Of a DNA stretch of 64,000 bases, positions 27,611 to 36,402 are shown piece by piece (the stretch's first letter is position 1; each line of letters begins with the position of its first letter). The notes under the pieces were generated by a model, which saw nothing but the letters and a program-made list of their open reading frames with translations, searched no databases and was not told the origin of the DNA. Both the position numbers and the translations under genes were made by a program. Origin of the DNA: Synechococcus sp. ATX 2A4 (lineage in GTDB: Bacteria; Cyanobacteriota; Cyanobacteriia; PCC-6307; Cyanobiaceae); contig NZ_JAGQCV010000002.1 of the NCBI RefSeq assembly GCF_024346375.1, forward strand, positions 124,001 through 188,000, written 5' to 3'.

Positions 27611-28141
27611 TCAATCAGGGGGCAAGTGTGCCGCATCAAGGGCTCCAGACTCCACCAGCCAGTGGATGCGGTGCGTTTCCTGGCTGCCGTGCCGGCCCAG
27701 CACCACCAGCGGCAACGGTCGTTCCCGGCTGGCCGCGAACCGCTCGCGGTAGGTGCGCAGGAAGGCCAGGTAGGCGCCCAAGGTCCAGCCGTGATGGGGC
27801 CCTTCCAGGGCCTGCCAGTGGCGGCGCAGGGCGAGCTGGCAGGCCGCCGGCCCGAACTCCTCCCAGCAGCGGGCCTGGGCGGCGCCCTCGCTGAAGCCCT
27901 GCTGGCGCAGCTCGCGGAAGCGCACCAGTTCCGGGGCCTCGGCCGTGCTGTCGGGCGGCAGCAGCCGGGCCAACTGCTCCACCGGCGTGGCCCGCAGCCG
28001 CAGCCAGCAGCGCTCCAGCAGCAGCACCGGCACGCCCCCGTGCCAGCGGGCCTGGCCCTGCTGCTCGGCCAGCAGCTGCTGCACGCGCGCCTGCTGGCGT
28101 GGCGTGAGCCGTGCGATCAGCTCACGGTTGCGTTCAGCCAT
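27611..28141 (-). CDS. Hypothetical protein, cyanobacterial
   Basis: This 176-residue soluble protein starts MAERNRELIARLTPRQQARV and contains LAEQQGQARWHGGVPVLLLE, RFRELRQQGFSEGAAQARCW and HHGWTLGAYLAFLRTYRERF. It has no signal peptide, membrane segment or familiar motif. ATG 28141 is chosen because it overlaps the stop of the upstream cation-efflux gene by 8 bp, a typical coupled arrangement; longer in-frame versions run through that gene. Many W, R and Q residues suggest a small globular helical protein. Function unknown. Confidence 0.62.
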   Translation of the reverse strand: MAERNRELIARLTPRQQARVQQLLAEQQGQARWHGGVPVLLLERCWLRLRATPVEQLARLLPPDSTAEAPELVRFRELRQQGFSEGAAQARCWEEFGPAACQLALRRHWQALEGPHHGWTLGAYLAFLRTYRERFAASRERPLPLVVLGRHGSQETHRIHWLVESGALDAAHLPPD

Positions 28142-29084
28142 GGGCTCCGCGAAAGGTGATCTCCGAACGCGCATATTCGCGCGGTTCCAGGTGGATCGTG
28201 CAGCGCACCGGCCCGAACCTCTCCTCCAGCCGTACCTCCACCCATTCGGTGATGCGGTGGGCGCTGGGCAGGTCGTCGGCGTCCACCACCATGTGCATGT
28301 CGATGAACACCTGCTGGCCAAGCACGCCGCGGCTGGCGATGTCATGGCAGTTCAACACCCCTGGCACCGCCATCGCCACGCTGTGGATGGCTTCGGGCGC
28401 GATGGCGATGTGATCGACCAACCAGGGCAGGTTGGTGCGCACCACCTGCCAGCAGGAGCGCACCAGCAGCAGGGCCAGGGGTGCCGCCACGGCCACATCG
28501 AGCCAGTTGAGCCCGAAGGCTTTGGCGCCGGCCAGCCCGGCGAGCACCATCAAGGTGGTCCAGATGTCACTGGTGGTGTGGTGGGCATCCGCCAGCAGCA
28601 GGGCGCTCCCGAGCCGGCGCCCCTGCCGCCGTTCGTAGGCGGCCAGCAGGATGTTGCCCAGCAGCGACACCACCAGCAGCACGAAAGCGCCGGTCTCGAT
28701 CCGCAGCGGTTCGAGCCCGGACAGCAGCCGCTCCACCGCCGACTGCAGAATCTCGATGCAGGCGAACAGGATGAAGGCCGCGATCGCCAGGGCGCCGATG
28801 CCTTGATACTTGTGGTGGCCGTAGGGGTGGTCGCGGTCGGGGAGCGGATCGGAAAGGCTGTTGGTGATCACCCCCAGCAGGCTGGAGAGCCCATCGGTGG
28901 CGCTGTGCATCGCATCGGCCAGCACCGCCAGCGAACCACTCCAGAGCCCTACGAACAGTTTCAGAAAGCTCATCGCCACGTTCACGCTCAAGGCGATCAG
29001 CAGCACCGTGTTCACGGCTTCACGGTTGTCTGTCAGCCCGTGGTGGGTGCCAACGCCTGCGTCGGGACGGTTCCGCTCAGACAT
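28134..29084 (-). CDS. Cation diffusion facilitator transporter
   Basis: This 316-residue metal/proton antiporter of the CDF family exports Zn, Fe, Mn or similar divalent ions across the plasma membrane. About six membrane helices are visible. Metal-site residues are in LADAMHSATDGLSSLLG (helix 2) and LLADAHHTTSDIWTTL (helix 5), and the His-rich loop DHPYGHHKYQG matches family members. The C-terminal cytosolic domain (HDIASRGVLGQQVFIDMHMV) is intact. ATG 29084 was chosen since the protein then starts MSERNRPDAG, followed by helix 1. Which metal it carries cannot be told from the sequence. Confidence 0.9.
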   Translation of the reverse strand: MSERNRPDAGVGTHHGLTDNREAVNTVLLIALSVNVAMSFLKLFVGLWSGSLAVLADAMHSATDGLSSLLGVITNSLSDPLPDRDHPYGHHKYQGIGALAIAAFILFACIEILQSAVERLLSGLEPLRIETGAFVLLVVSLLGNILLAAYERRQGRRLGSALLLADAHHTTSDIWTTLMVLAGLAGAKAFGLNWLDVAVAAPLALLLVRSCWQVVRTNLPWLVDHIAIAPEAIHSVAMAVPGVLNCHDIASRGVLGQQVFIDMHMVVDADDLPSAHRITEWVEVRLEERFGPVRCTIHLEPREYARSEITFRGAHG

Positions 29085-29190
29085 TGTCGGAGAGGCCCCC
29101 GGGCCTGGCTCGGTTGCCCCCAACCTATTGAGCCCCTGGGCAGGAGCGGGTAGCTGAGCTAGAGATGCTGACGTTCGTTCGCAGCGGGCG

Positions 29191-30579
29191 TTGCTCTCCT
29201 TGCCCACTTCCGCTCGCCCCCTGGACGTCCCTTCCTGGCGCGGCCTGATTCCCTTCCTGCCGCTGGCAGCTCCTGCTGCCGCCATGTTTGGGGGCTGGCT
29301 GCTGCTCGACAGCCTGCACACCCCCCTCTCCGGCGGGCTCACTGTGGTGGCGGCCGCCGGTGCCTGGTGGTGGTGGCGCCGTCCGCGCGGTCCGATCACA
29401 CCCCAGCTGCCCAGCTCCTGGGCTGGCTGGATCGAACGCTGCGAGGGGCTGCTGCCCCAGTTCGAGCAACTGGAGAGCGCCACCACAGCCGCCACTTCAG
29501 CCGCCACCACGGCTGCCTCCGAAGCCTTCCAGGCGGCCCAGCAGCTGCGGCGAGACGCCCTTGAGCAGCTGCGTGGCCGCCAGCATCGCCAGGCCCTTGA
29601 TCTGGGGCTGGTGGGGCTGCGTCCGCTGGAGCGTGACCTGGAGGGCCCGTTGGTGCAGGGGGTGCGCGCGCCCCTGCCGATCACCCTGCACTGGGGCCAT
29701 CCGCTCGCCTCCCACAGCCCCGATTGGAGCTGGCCGGCCCCCTTCCTCCGCTGCGATCTGCTGCTTCATGCGGTGCACCCACCGCTGCAGGCTGCCGATC
29801 TGCGCTGGCTGGAGGCGCTGCCTGCCGGCCAGCCGGTGTGGCTGTTGGTTGCCGGTGAGGGTCCGCAACTGCTGGCTGATCTCCAGGCCCAGCTGCCGGC
29901 GCACCTGCGCGAGCGGCTGCTGCCCTGGAGCGGCGAGCCCGAGGCCCTGGCCGCTGCCCTGGCGCCCTTGGCGCAGGAGTTGCGCCAGCAGGGCCACACC
30001 CTGCTGCACCGCACCGAGCAGCGCCTGCTCGAACGGCTCCACGGCGACTGGCAGGGAGCGCTGGAGCGCCTGCGCCGTGAGCGCTGCAAGGCGCTGGTGC
30101 AACGCACCCAATGGCTGGTGGCCGCTGGCGTGTTCGCTGCGCCGCTGCCCAGCATGGATCTGCTGGTGCTGGCGGTGGCCAATGGGCTGATGCTGCAGGA
30201 GATGGCCCGGCTGTGGGATTGCCCCTGGGGGATGGAGCAGCTGCGGGCGGCAGCCACCGAACTGGCCCGCGCCGCCTTGGCGCTGGGGGTGGTGGAGTGG
30301 ACCGGCCAGGCCCTCACCAGCGTGATGCGGCTGGAGGGCAGCGCCTGGCTGGTGGGCAGCAGCCTGCAGGCGCTCAGCGGCGCCTACCTCACCCGGGTGG
30401 TGGCGCGCGCGATGACCGATGTACTGGCCCTCAGCAGCGGTGTGGCGGAAGCGGATCTGCAGGCGATCCGGCTGCAGGCGCCCCTGCTGGTGGCCCGAGC
30501 CGCCGAGAGCGAACGGCTCGACTGGCCGGCGTTCCTCCAGCAGGGCCGTCAGTGGGTGCTGCGCCAGGCCACGGCCTAG
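29191..30579 (+). CDS. DUF697-containing membrane protein
   Basis: This 462-residue protein has an N-terminal membrane hairpin (LIPFLPLAAPAAAMFGGWLL and GGLTVVAAAGAWWWW) and a long middle region with heptad-like Ala/Gln-rich helices. The C-terminal half carries the DUF697 pattern: QWLVAAGVFAAPLPSMDLLV, then LMLQEMARLWDCPW and ALSGAYLTRVVARAMTDV. DUF697 is often attached to Era-like GTPase domains; here the region where a GTPase would sit has no Walker A motif, so it is a GTPase-free version. The start is uncertain: TTG 29191 or TTG 29200, or ATG 29284. Function unknown. Confidence 0.68.
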   Translation: MLSLPTSARPLDVPSWRGLIPFLPLAAPAAAMFGGWLLLDSLHTPLSGGLTVVAAAGAWWWWRRPRGPITPQLPSSWAGWIERCEGLLPQFEQLESATTAATSAATTAASEAFQAAQQLRRDALEQLRGRQHRQALDLGLVGLRPLERDLEGPLVQGVRAPLPITLHWGHPLASHSPDWSWPAPFLRCDLLLHAVHPPLQAADLRWLEALPAGQPVWLLVAGEGPQLLADLQAQLPAHLRERLLPWSGEPEALAAALAPLAQELRQQGHTLLHRTEQRLLERLHGDWQGALERLRRERCKALVQRTQWLVAAGVFAAPLPSMDLLVLAVANGLMLQEMARLWDCPWGMEQLRAAATELARAALALGVVEWTGQALTSVMRLEGSAWLVGSSLQALSGAYLTRVVARAMTDVLALSSGVAEADLQAIRLQAPLLVARAAESERLDWPAFLQQGRQWVLRQATA

Positions 30580-30816
30580 GGCTGGCGATTGTTGCGTTTG
30601 ATCTACTGCTGTATGTAGTTGCATGAAGTTCGCGGTGGTTCTGTTGAACATCTGCGAAGAGATGGTGGCCGCACGCCTCACATCGGCAGGCCTTCCGTAG
30701 CGTTTTTGTACGGTGCCTTTTGCCGCTCTCTCGTTACGGTTGCTGGCGGACTTTTCGTGGCTGCCTGAGGCGAGCAGAGGGTGAAGGAACCGTTTCCTTC
30801 CGTCCTCCTTCCTCCA
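30580..30816 (+). promoter_or_regulatory. psbA upstream region
   Basis: This 237-bp non-coding leader precedes psbA. A possible sigma-70 promoter is TTGTTG (30589-30594) with 17 bp to TATGTA (30612-30617), which would give an unusually long leader of about 190 nt. No AGGAGG-type ribosome site precedes ATG 30817; the nearby sequence is pyrimidine-rich (CCTTCCTCCA). A T-run at 30704-30708 could mark another control site. The element calls are weak. Confidence 0.35.
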
Positions 30817-31893
30817 ATGGCCACGGCTGTTCGCAGCGGACGTCTCAGCTCCTGGGAGAGCTTCTGTCAGTGGGTCACCTCCACCGACAACCGCATTTAC
30901 ATCGGTTGGTTCGGTGTGCTGATGATCCCCTGCCTCCTGGCAGCCACGATCTGCTTCATCATCGCTTTCATTGCCGCTCCCCCCGTCGACATCGACGGCA
31001 TCCGGGAGCCCGTTGCCGGTTCCTTCCTTTACGGCAACAACATCATCTCCGGCGCCGTTGTTCCTTCCAGCAACGCCATCGGCCTGCACTTCTATCCCAT
31101 CTGGCAAGCCGTGAGCCTCGATGAGTGGCTCTACAACGGCGGGCCCTATCAACTGGTGGTGTTCCACTTTCTGATCGGCATCTCCTGCTACATGGGCCGC
31201 CAGTGGGAACTCTCCTATCGCCTCGGCATGCGCCCCTGGATCTGTGTCGCCTACAGCGCGCCGCTCTCGGCTGCCTTCGCGGTGTTCCTGATCTACCCCT
31301 TCGGTCAGGGTTCGTTCTCCGACGGCATGCCCCTCGGCATCTCCGGCACCTTCAACTTCATGCTGGTGTTCCAGGCGGAGCACAACATCCTCATGCACCC
31401 CTTCCACATGCTGGGTGTGGCTGGTGTGTTCGGCGGCTCCCTGTTCTCGGCCATGCACGGCTCCCTCGTCACCAGCTCGCTGGTGCGTGAGACGACCGAA
31501 AGCGAGAGCCAGAACTACGGCTACAAGTTTGGCCAAGAAGAAGAGACCTACAACATCGTGGCGGCTCACGGCTACTTCGGTCGCCTGATCTTCCAGTACG
31601 CCTCCTTCAACAACAGCCGCAGCCTCCACTTCTTCCTGGCCGCCTGGCCGGTGGTGGGCATCTGGTTCACCGCCCTGGGCGTGAGCACGATGGCCTTCAA
31701 CCTGAACGGCTTCAACTTCAACCAGTCGGTGCTGGATGCCCAGGGCCGTGTGATCAACACCTGGGCCGATGTGCTCAACAGAGGCAACCTCGGCTTCGAG
31801 GTGATGCACGAACGCAACGCCCACAACTTCCCGCTCGACCTGGCGCTGCTGGAGTCGGTGCCGGTGGCGCTGCAGGCTCCGGCGATCGGCTGA
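30817..31893 (+). CDS. psbA: Photosystem II D1 protein
   Basis: This 358-residue D1 subunit forms the photosystem II reaction centre in the thylakoid membrane. Ligands for the Mn cluster are kept: Asp170-equivalent in FSDGMPLG, Glu189 and His190 in [10 protein letters not shown], and His332/Glu333/His337/Asp342 in [14 protein letters not shown], with the processing Ala344. The residue equivalent to position 130 is Gln ([10 protein letters not shown]), the D1:1 or low-light type, but the protein has unusual substitutions ([16 protein letters not shown]) and a C-terminal extension [18 protein letters not shown] 30817 gives the conserved start [19 protein letters not shown]; a GTG at 30781 would add 12 residues. 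A strong terminator follows. Confidence 0.97.
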   Translation: MATAVRSGRLSSWESFCQWVTSTDNRIYIGWFGVLMIPCLLAATICFIIAFIAAPPVDIDGIREPVAGSFLYGNNIISGAVVPSSNAIGLHFYPIWQAVSLDEWLYNGGPYQLVVFHFLIGISCYMGRQWELSYRLGMRPWICVAYSAPLSAAFAVFLIYPFGQGSFSDGMPLGISGTFNFMLVFQAEHNILMHPFHMLGVAGVFGGSLFSAMHGSLVTSSLVRETTESESQNYGYKFGQEEETYNIVAAHGYFGRLIFQYASFNNSRSLHFFLAAWPVVGIWFTALGVSTMAFNLNGFNFNQSVLDAQGRVINTWADVLNRGNLGFEVMHERNAHNFPLDLALLESVPVALQAPAIG

Positions 31894-31940
31894 CGCCCAA
31901 CGCCTCTGCCAGCAGGGATCCCTCTCACCTTGCGCCCCTG

Positions 31941-31970
31941 AAGGCCCTCGCTGCGGCGCGGGCCTTTTTT
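31941..31970 (+). terminator. Rho-independent terminator of psbA
   Basis: The stem AAGGCCC / GGGCCTT with a 12-base GC-rich loop is followed by TTTT (31941-31970). It lies 48 bp downstream of the psbA stop, as expected for a highly expressed single-gene unit. Confidence 0.85.
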
Positions 31971-32005
31971 CTGGCCCCAGCTGGGCTGCGACTGCGGCTG
32001 CGGCA

Positions 32006-32035
32006 GTGCAGACCAGCTCAGTGCAGACCAGCTCA
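32006..32035. repeat. 15-bp tandem repeat
   Basis: GTGCAGACCAGCTCA occurs twice in tandem (32006-32020 and 32021-32035), followed by decayed copies (GTGGAGCTCAGCTCAG). It lies between the psbA terminator and the mnt operon. Probable replication slippage; no regulatory role is evident. Confidence 0.7.
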
Positions 32036-32142
32036 GTGGAGCTCAGCTCAGGGCAGTGCCGGCACCCATCACAGCTGCACGGATTACGTCAGCGCCTTGT
32101 GTGTTCCCCTAGACCATTTCAGTGTTTGATGTTGTGGCCTGC

Positions 32143-33081
32143 ATGACGGCCCGCACGATTCTCCGGCGCCCTGGCCTGATCCTTTCCGGCGCGCTGATGC
32201 TCACCAGTGGCGTCCTGCTGGGATGCACGCCCACGCCGGTCCCGGTCGAGCAGGTGCAGGCCAAGCCGCGGGTGCTCACCACCTTCACGATCCTGGCGGA
32301 CATGGCCAATCGGGTGGCGGGTGACCATCTCCAGGTCGAGTCGATCACCCGGCCCGGCGCCGAGATCCACGGCTACGAACCCTCCCCCAGCGATCTACGG
32401 CGCGCGGAGGGGGCCCAGTTGGTGCTGGTCAACGGCTTCGGGCTTGAGCGCTGGGCTGACCGCTTCCTCTCCGGTCTGCCGGATGTGCAGCGGGTGGTGC
32501 TGACCGAGGGCATTGAGCCCCTGCCGATCGCCGGCGATGTTGCTGCCGGCAAGCCCAATCCGCACGCCTGGATGTCCCCTCGCTTGGCGGAGGTGTATGT
32601 GGAGAACATCCGCAAAGCCTTCAGCGCGCTCGATCCGGCCCACGCCGCCGCGTTCAAGCGCAATGCCGAGGCCTACCGCGCTGAGCTGCGCGTCCTCGAC
32701 CAGGAGCTGCGCCGGGATCTGGCCACCCTGCCGAGCCAGCACCGCCTGCTGGCCACCTGTGAAGGCGCCTTCTCCTACCTGGCCCGCGATTACGGCCTCA
32801 CCGAGGCCTACCTGTGGCCCGTCAACGCCGAATCCCAGGTCACCCCGCAGCGCATGGCCCGGCTGATCGCCACGGTGCGTGAGCGCCAGGTGCCGGCGGT
32901 GTTCTGCGAAAGCACCGTATCGGCCGAGGCGCAGAAGCAGGTGGCGGCCGAGAGCGGCAGCCGCTTTGCCGGTGTCTTCTTCGTGGATTCCCTCTCGCCG
33001 GAAGGCGGCCCGGCCTCCTCCTTGCTGGAGCTGCAGCGGCACAATGTGTCCACACTGGTGAACGGACTCAAGGGGCGCTGA
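32143..33081 (+). CDS. mntC: Manganese ABC transporter substrate-binding lipoprotein
   Basis: This 312-residue cluster A-I metal-binding lipoprotein would capture Mn(II) outside the plasma membrane. A lipobox TSGVLLGC ends in Cys28. The metal ligands are His76 (AEIHGYEPS), His141 (NPHAWMSP), Glu256 (FCESTVS) and Asp282 (FFVDSLS). The His-His-Glu-Asp set is the Mn type, not the three-His Zn type. Cys206 and Cys255 are 49 residues apart, the same spacing as the redox disulfide known in Synechocystis MntC. ATG 32143 gives the clean signal peptide; GTG 32122 is an in-frame alternative. It begins the mnt operon. Confidence 0.92.
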   Translation: MTARTILRRPGLILSGALMLTSGVLLGCTPTPVPVEQVQAKPRVLTTFTILADMANRVAGDHLQVESITRPGAEIHGYEPSPSDLRRAEGAQLVLVNGFGLERWADRFLSGLPDVQRVVLTEGIEPLPIAGDVAAGKPNPHAWMSPRLAEVYVENIRKAFSALDPAHAAAFKRNAEAYRAELRVLDQELRRDLATLPSQHRLLATCEGAFSYLARDYGLTEAYLWPVNAESQVTPQRMARLIATVRERQVPAVFCESTVSAEAQKQVAAESGSRFAGVFFVDSLSPEGGPASSLLELQRHNVSTLVNGLKGR

Positions 33082-33085
33082 TCCG

Positions 33086-33895
33086 ATGCAACACCGCCCG
33101 CCCCGCCCGCCTCAGCACCACCCGGCCCAGGAGCGCATCGTCGTCGACAACCTCTGCTACGCCTACAACGGCGTGGTGGCCCTGCACGACGTGTCGCTCC
33201 GTGCCTACGCCGGCAGCATCTGCGCTTTGGTGGGCATGAACGGCGCCGGCAAATCCACCCTGTTCAAGGCGCTGATGGGGTTTGTGCGCCCTTCGCGCGG
33301 CACGATCGCCATCAATGGCGTGTCCCTGCGGGAGGCCCTGCGCCAGCAGGCGGTGGCCTACGTGCCGCAGACCGAAAGCGTCGACTGGAACTTCCCGGTG
33401 AGCGTGGCGAACGTGGTGATGATGGGCCGCTACGGCACCATGAACCTGCTGCGCATTCCCCGCCGCCGCGATCACCAGGCCGTGCGCGAGAGCCTGGAGC
33501 GGGTGGAGCTCTGGCCATTGCGCCACCGCCAGATCGGCCAGCTCTCGGGGGGGCAGCGCAAGCGGGCCTTCGTGGCCCGGGCCCTGGCCCAGGAGGCCTC
33601 GGTGATGCTGCTTGATGAGCCCTTTGCCGGCGTGGACATCCGCACCGAGAAGCTGCTGATCCAGCTGTTCCAGCAGTTCCGCCAGGAGGGCCGCACGCTG
33701 CTGATCTCCACCCACGATCTGAGCCATGTCACCGGCTTCTGCGACGACGTGGTGCTGATCAACAAGACCGTGCTCGCCTACGGCGAAACCTCAGAAGTGT
33801 TCACCCAGGAGAACGTGGCCCGCACCTTCGGCGGCGGCCCGCTTGATTCACTCACCTTCACCCCGCCGGATCTGCCCGGTGAGGGCGACCTGTGA
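33086..33895 (+). CDS. mntA: Manganese ABC transporter ATPase
   Basis: This 269-residue ATP-binding subunit carries a Walker A loop GMNGAGKSTL (about residues 49-58), Q-loop VPQTESVDWNFP, ABC signature LSGGQRKRAFVARAL, Walker B VMLLDEPFAG and the switch His in STHDLSHV. The Q-loop VDWNFP pattern is characteristic of Mn/Zn/Fe importers of this family. It starts 4 bp after the mntC stop and its stop overlaps the mntB start (TGATG). Confidence 0.95.
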   Translation: MQHRPPRPPQHHPAQERIVVDNLCYAYNGVVALHDVSLRAYAGSICALVGMNGAGKSTLFKALMGFVRPSRGTIAINGVSLREALRQQAVAYVPQTESVDWNFPVSVANVVMMGRYGTMNLLRIPRRRDHQAVRESLERVELWPLRHRQIGQLSGGQRKRAFVARALAQEASVMLLDEPFAGVDIRTEKLLIQLFQQFRQEGRTLLISTHDLSHVTGFCDDVVLINKTVLAYGETSEVFTQENVARTFGGGPLDSLTFTPPDLPGEGDL

Positions 33896-34734
33896 TGGAT
33901 GCGCTTCCCTGGCTCACCGAACCGCTGCAGCATGCCTTCATGCAGCGTGCCCTGCTGGTGAGCATGCTCGTGGCCTCCGTCTGCGGCCTGCTCTCCTGCT
34001 ATATGACCCTCAAAGGCTGGGCGCTGATGGGCGATGCGGTGTCCCATTCGGTGATGCCCGGCGTGGTGATCGCCTACGCCCTCAACCTGCCCTTCGCCCT
34101 CGGCGCCTTCGTGTTCGGCGTGGGATCCGTGGCGGTGATCGGTTACATCAAGCAGATGACCCGCATCAAGGAAGACACCGTGATCGGGCTGGTGTTCACC
34201 GGCTTCTTCGCTTTCGGCCTGATCCTGGTGTCGAAGGTGCGCAGCAGCATCGATCTCACCCACATCCTGTTCGGCAACGTGCTCGGCATCAGCCCCTCCG
34301 ACATCCAGCAGACCCTCTGGATCTGCGCCCTGGTGCTGGCGGTGCTGCTGCTGTTGCGCCGCGATCTGATCCTGTTCTGCTTCGATCCCACCCACGCCCG
34401 CTCGATCGGCATCCACACCGGTATGCTGCATTACCTGCTGCTGGCGGTGCTGTCCCTAGCGGCGGTGGCCGGCCTGCAGACCGTGGGCATCATTCTGGTG
34501 GTGGCGATGCTGGTCACCCCGGGGGCCACAGCCCACCTGCTCACCGATCGCTTCGACCGGATGACCTGGATCGCCGTCGGCTCCGCCGTGCTCTCCAGCG
34601 TGCTCGGCATCTACTGGAGCTACTGGATGGATGCTTCCACCGGCGGCTGCATCGTGGTGGTCCAGACCCTCCTGTTCCTGGTCAGTTTCCTGTTCGCGCC
34701 GCGCCATGGGCTGGTGGCGCAGCTGCGCCAGTGA
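33895..34734 (+). CDS. mntB: Manganese ABC transporter permease
   Basis: This 279-residue integral membrane protein has about eight helices and belongs to the ABC-3 permease family. Typical family sequence includes GDAVSHSVMPGVVIAYAL (about residues 45-62), KVRSSIDLTHILFGNVLGI, and the C-terminal GIILVVAMLVTPGATAHLLT. ATG 33895 shares bases with the mntA stop (TGATG); a GTG three bases earlier is possible. It forms the channel of the MntCAB importer that feeds the photosystem II Mn cluster, consistent with psbA lying just upstream. Confidence 0.93.
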   Translation: MDALPWLTEPLQHAFMQRALLVSMLVASVCGLLSCYMTLKGWALMGDAVSHSVMPGVVIAYALNLPFALGAFVFGVGSVAVIGYIKQMTRIKEDTVIGLVFTGFFAFGLILVSKVRSSIDLTHILFGNVLGISPSDIQQTLWICALVLAVLLLLRRDLILFCFDPTHARSIGIHTGMLHYLLLAVLSLAAVAGLQTVGIILVVAMLVTPGATAHLLTDRFDRMTWIAVGSAVLSSVLGIYWSYWMDASTGGCIVVVQTLLFLVSFLFAPRHGLVAQLRQ

Positions 34735-35945
34735 GCGTCACCCAGGCCTCGCCAACGACACCGCCAAGGCTGTGCCAGGGCTGGCCCTGGTGGCCGCTGC
34801 TGCCGCTCTACCCCTACGGCCACCGCCGCACCCTGGTGCGGGAGCTGGTGCCTGGCCAGGTCTGGAGTTTCGAGCAGCTGCAGGGAGTGCTCTACGTGGC
34901 GGTGCCGATCCGCATGACCGTGGTGCGGCTCACCGAAGGGTTGCTGCTCTACGCGCCGGTGGCGCCCACCCAGGAGCTGTTGCACCGCCTGCGCGAGTTG
35001 GAAGCCCGTTACGGGCCAGTGCGCACGATCGTGCTGCCCACCAGCTCCGGGCTGGAGCACAAGCTGCCGGTGCCGGCGATGGCGCGGGCCTTTCCTGCCG
35101 CCGCCGTGTGGGTGAGCCCGTGCCAGTGGAGCTTCCCGTTGCCTTTGCCCCTGCCCTGGCTTGGTTTTCCCGCCGGCCGCACCCGGGTGCTGTTCGAGCA
35201 GGGGTTGCCCCATGCCGACCAGCTGCACTGGGAGATGCTCGGCCCGTTGGATCTGGGGCTCGGCACCTTCGTGGAGGTGGCCTGCCTGCACCGGGCCAGC
35301 GGCAGCTTGCTGGTCACCGATGCGCTGGTGGCCATCTCCAGCGAACCGCCGGAGATCTTCAGCGCCGATCCCACACCCCTGCTGTTTCACGCCCGCGAGC
35401 TGGGCACCGAGCCCCTCACGGATGGCCACGAGCAACGGCGGCGTGGCTGGATGCGGCTGGTGCTGTTCGCCTCCTATCTGCGGCCGTCTGCCCTGGCGGT
35501 GCCCCCCTGGCCCGAGGTGATCGCCGGCAGCTTCCGCCCGGGGGTGCGCGCCGCGAAGGCCTATTTCGGCCTCTATCCCTTCCGCTGGCAGCGGGGTTGG
35601 GAGGCGGAGTTTGAGGCGCTGCTGGCCGGTGGCGCTCACCCGCTGCAGGTGGCGCCGGTGCTGGAGCGGCTGGTGTTCCCCAGGGCCCGCACCGCCCTGG
35701 TGGCGTGGCTGCGCCGCCTTGCCCGGCTGCCGGGCATCGCCCAGCTGGTGCCCGCCCACTACACGGCGCCGGTGGCGGCCAGCCAGCAGGATCTCCAACG
35801 CCTCGCCGATGCCCTGGAGCAGCGCCCGTGGGCGCCCTCCAGCGGGTCATGGGAATTCCTTGCCGGCGTTGACAGCGCCCTTGTGCGTTGGGGCGTGGTG
35901 CCGGACGTGCCACCTGCTGCCCCTGAAGCCACCAGCGAGGGCTGA
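34731..35945 (+). CDS. DUF4336 domain protein coupled to the mnt operon
   Basis: This 404-residue protein matches the DUF4336 family of cyanobacteria and algae, which resembles metallo-beta-lactamase folds. Core stretches are LLLYAPVAPTQELLHRLREL, IVLPTSSGLEHKLPVPAMAR, and SLLVTDALVAISSEPPEIFS. The GTG start overlaps the mntB stop (GTGA at 34731-34734), so it is co-translated with the Mn importer. Candidate metal residues (E-H-K in SGLEHKLP, D in VTDALV) are kept, but no full HxHxDH motif is present. The last 60 residues are Pro/Ala-rich. A role in Mn handling is inferred from position only. Confidence 0.78.
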   Translation: MSVTQASPTTPPRLCQGWPWWPLLPLYPYGHRRTLVRELVPGQVWSFEQLQGVLYVAVPIRMTVVRLTEGLLLYAPVAPTQELLHRLRELEARYGPVRTIVLPTSSGLEHKLPVPAMARAFPAAAVWVSPCQWSFPLPLPLPWLGFPAGRTRVLFEQGLPHADQLHWEMLGPLDLGLGTFVEVACLHRASGSLLVTDALVAISSEPPEIFSADPTPLLFHARELGTEPLTDGHEQRRRGWMRLVLFASYLRPSALAVPPWPEVIAGSFRPGVRAAKAYFGLYPFRWQRGWEAEFEALLAGGAHPLQVAPVLERLVFPRARTALVAWLRRLARLPGIAQLVPAHYTAPVAASQQDLQRLADALEQRPWAPSSGSWEFLAGVDSALVRWGVVPDVPPAAPEATSEG

Positions 35946-36005
35946 AGAGCTCACTTTCAGAACGCCCCACTGGCGGGGCACTGGCAGAACGCCGCAGTAC
36001 CGATA

Positions 36006-36386
36006 TCAGAGGCTCAGTTCGCCCGGGTCGGCATCGAGGGAGCCTTCGCCGAACAGGCTGCTTTCCAGCTCCATGCGCTGCTCCATCTGGCGCAGGAAGT
36101 AGCCCGTCATCATTGCGGAGGCCAGCAGGCCGGCCAGGTTGTCGCGGCTGGCCTGGATCTTCACTTCAAATTGCTCACCCGGCAGCATGCCGAGCAGGCC
36201 CTGAACGTTGTGGCGAATGATGTCCTGGATGTCGCCGCTGGCGGATCGGGCCACACGCTGCAAAACGTCCGGAGATTGCTCCTGCAGGTACTGGATCAGT
36301 GAGTTGCCGCTGATCGATTCGCTGTCGGTCGTCAGGAACTCCGGGTTGAACATCTCCGGTGTGCTCTGCGTCACGGCTTGCACCAT
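36006..36386 (-). CDS. DUF760 family protein
   Basis: This 126-residue soluble protein carries the DUF760 signature: an N-terminal LIQYLQEQSPDVLQRVAR, the central VQGLLGMLPGEQFEVKIQAS, and SRDNLAGLLASAMMTGYFLR. Family members occur in cyanobacteria and plastids and have no established function. The C-terminal tail is acidic. It lies 16 bp downstream of lepB on the same strand. Confidence 0.85.
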   Translation of the reverse strand: MVQAVTQSTPEMFNPEFLTTDSESISGNSLIQYLQEQSPDVLQRVARSASGDIQDIIRHNVQGLLGMLPGEQFEVKIQASRDNLAGLLASAMMTGYFLRQMEQRMELESSLFGEGSLDADPGELSL

Positions 36387-36402
36387 AACGCAGGCCCCCG
36401 GG

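Noticed and set aside
29497-31824. 775-codon minus-strand frame spanning the DUF697 gene and psbA
   Set aside because: It is antisense to psbA, crosses the psbA leader and has low-complexity His/Gln/Glu sequence with no recognisable domain.
32006-32050. Tandem repeats as a possible CRISPR or iteron array
   Set aside because: Only two full 15-bp units without spacers; no cas or replication genes nearby.
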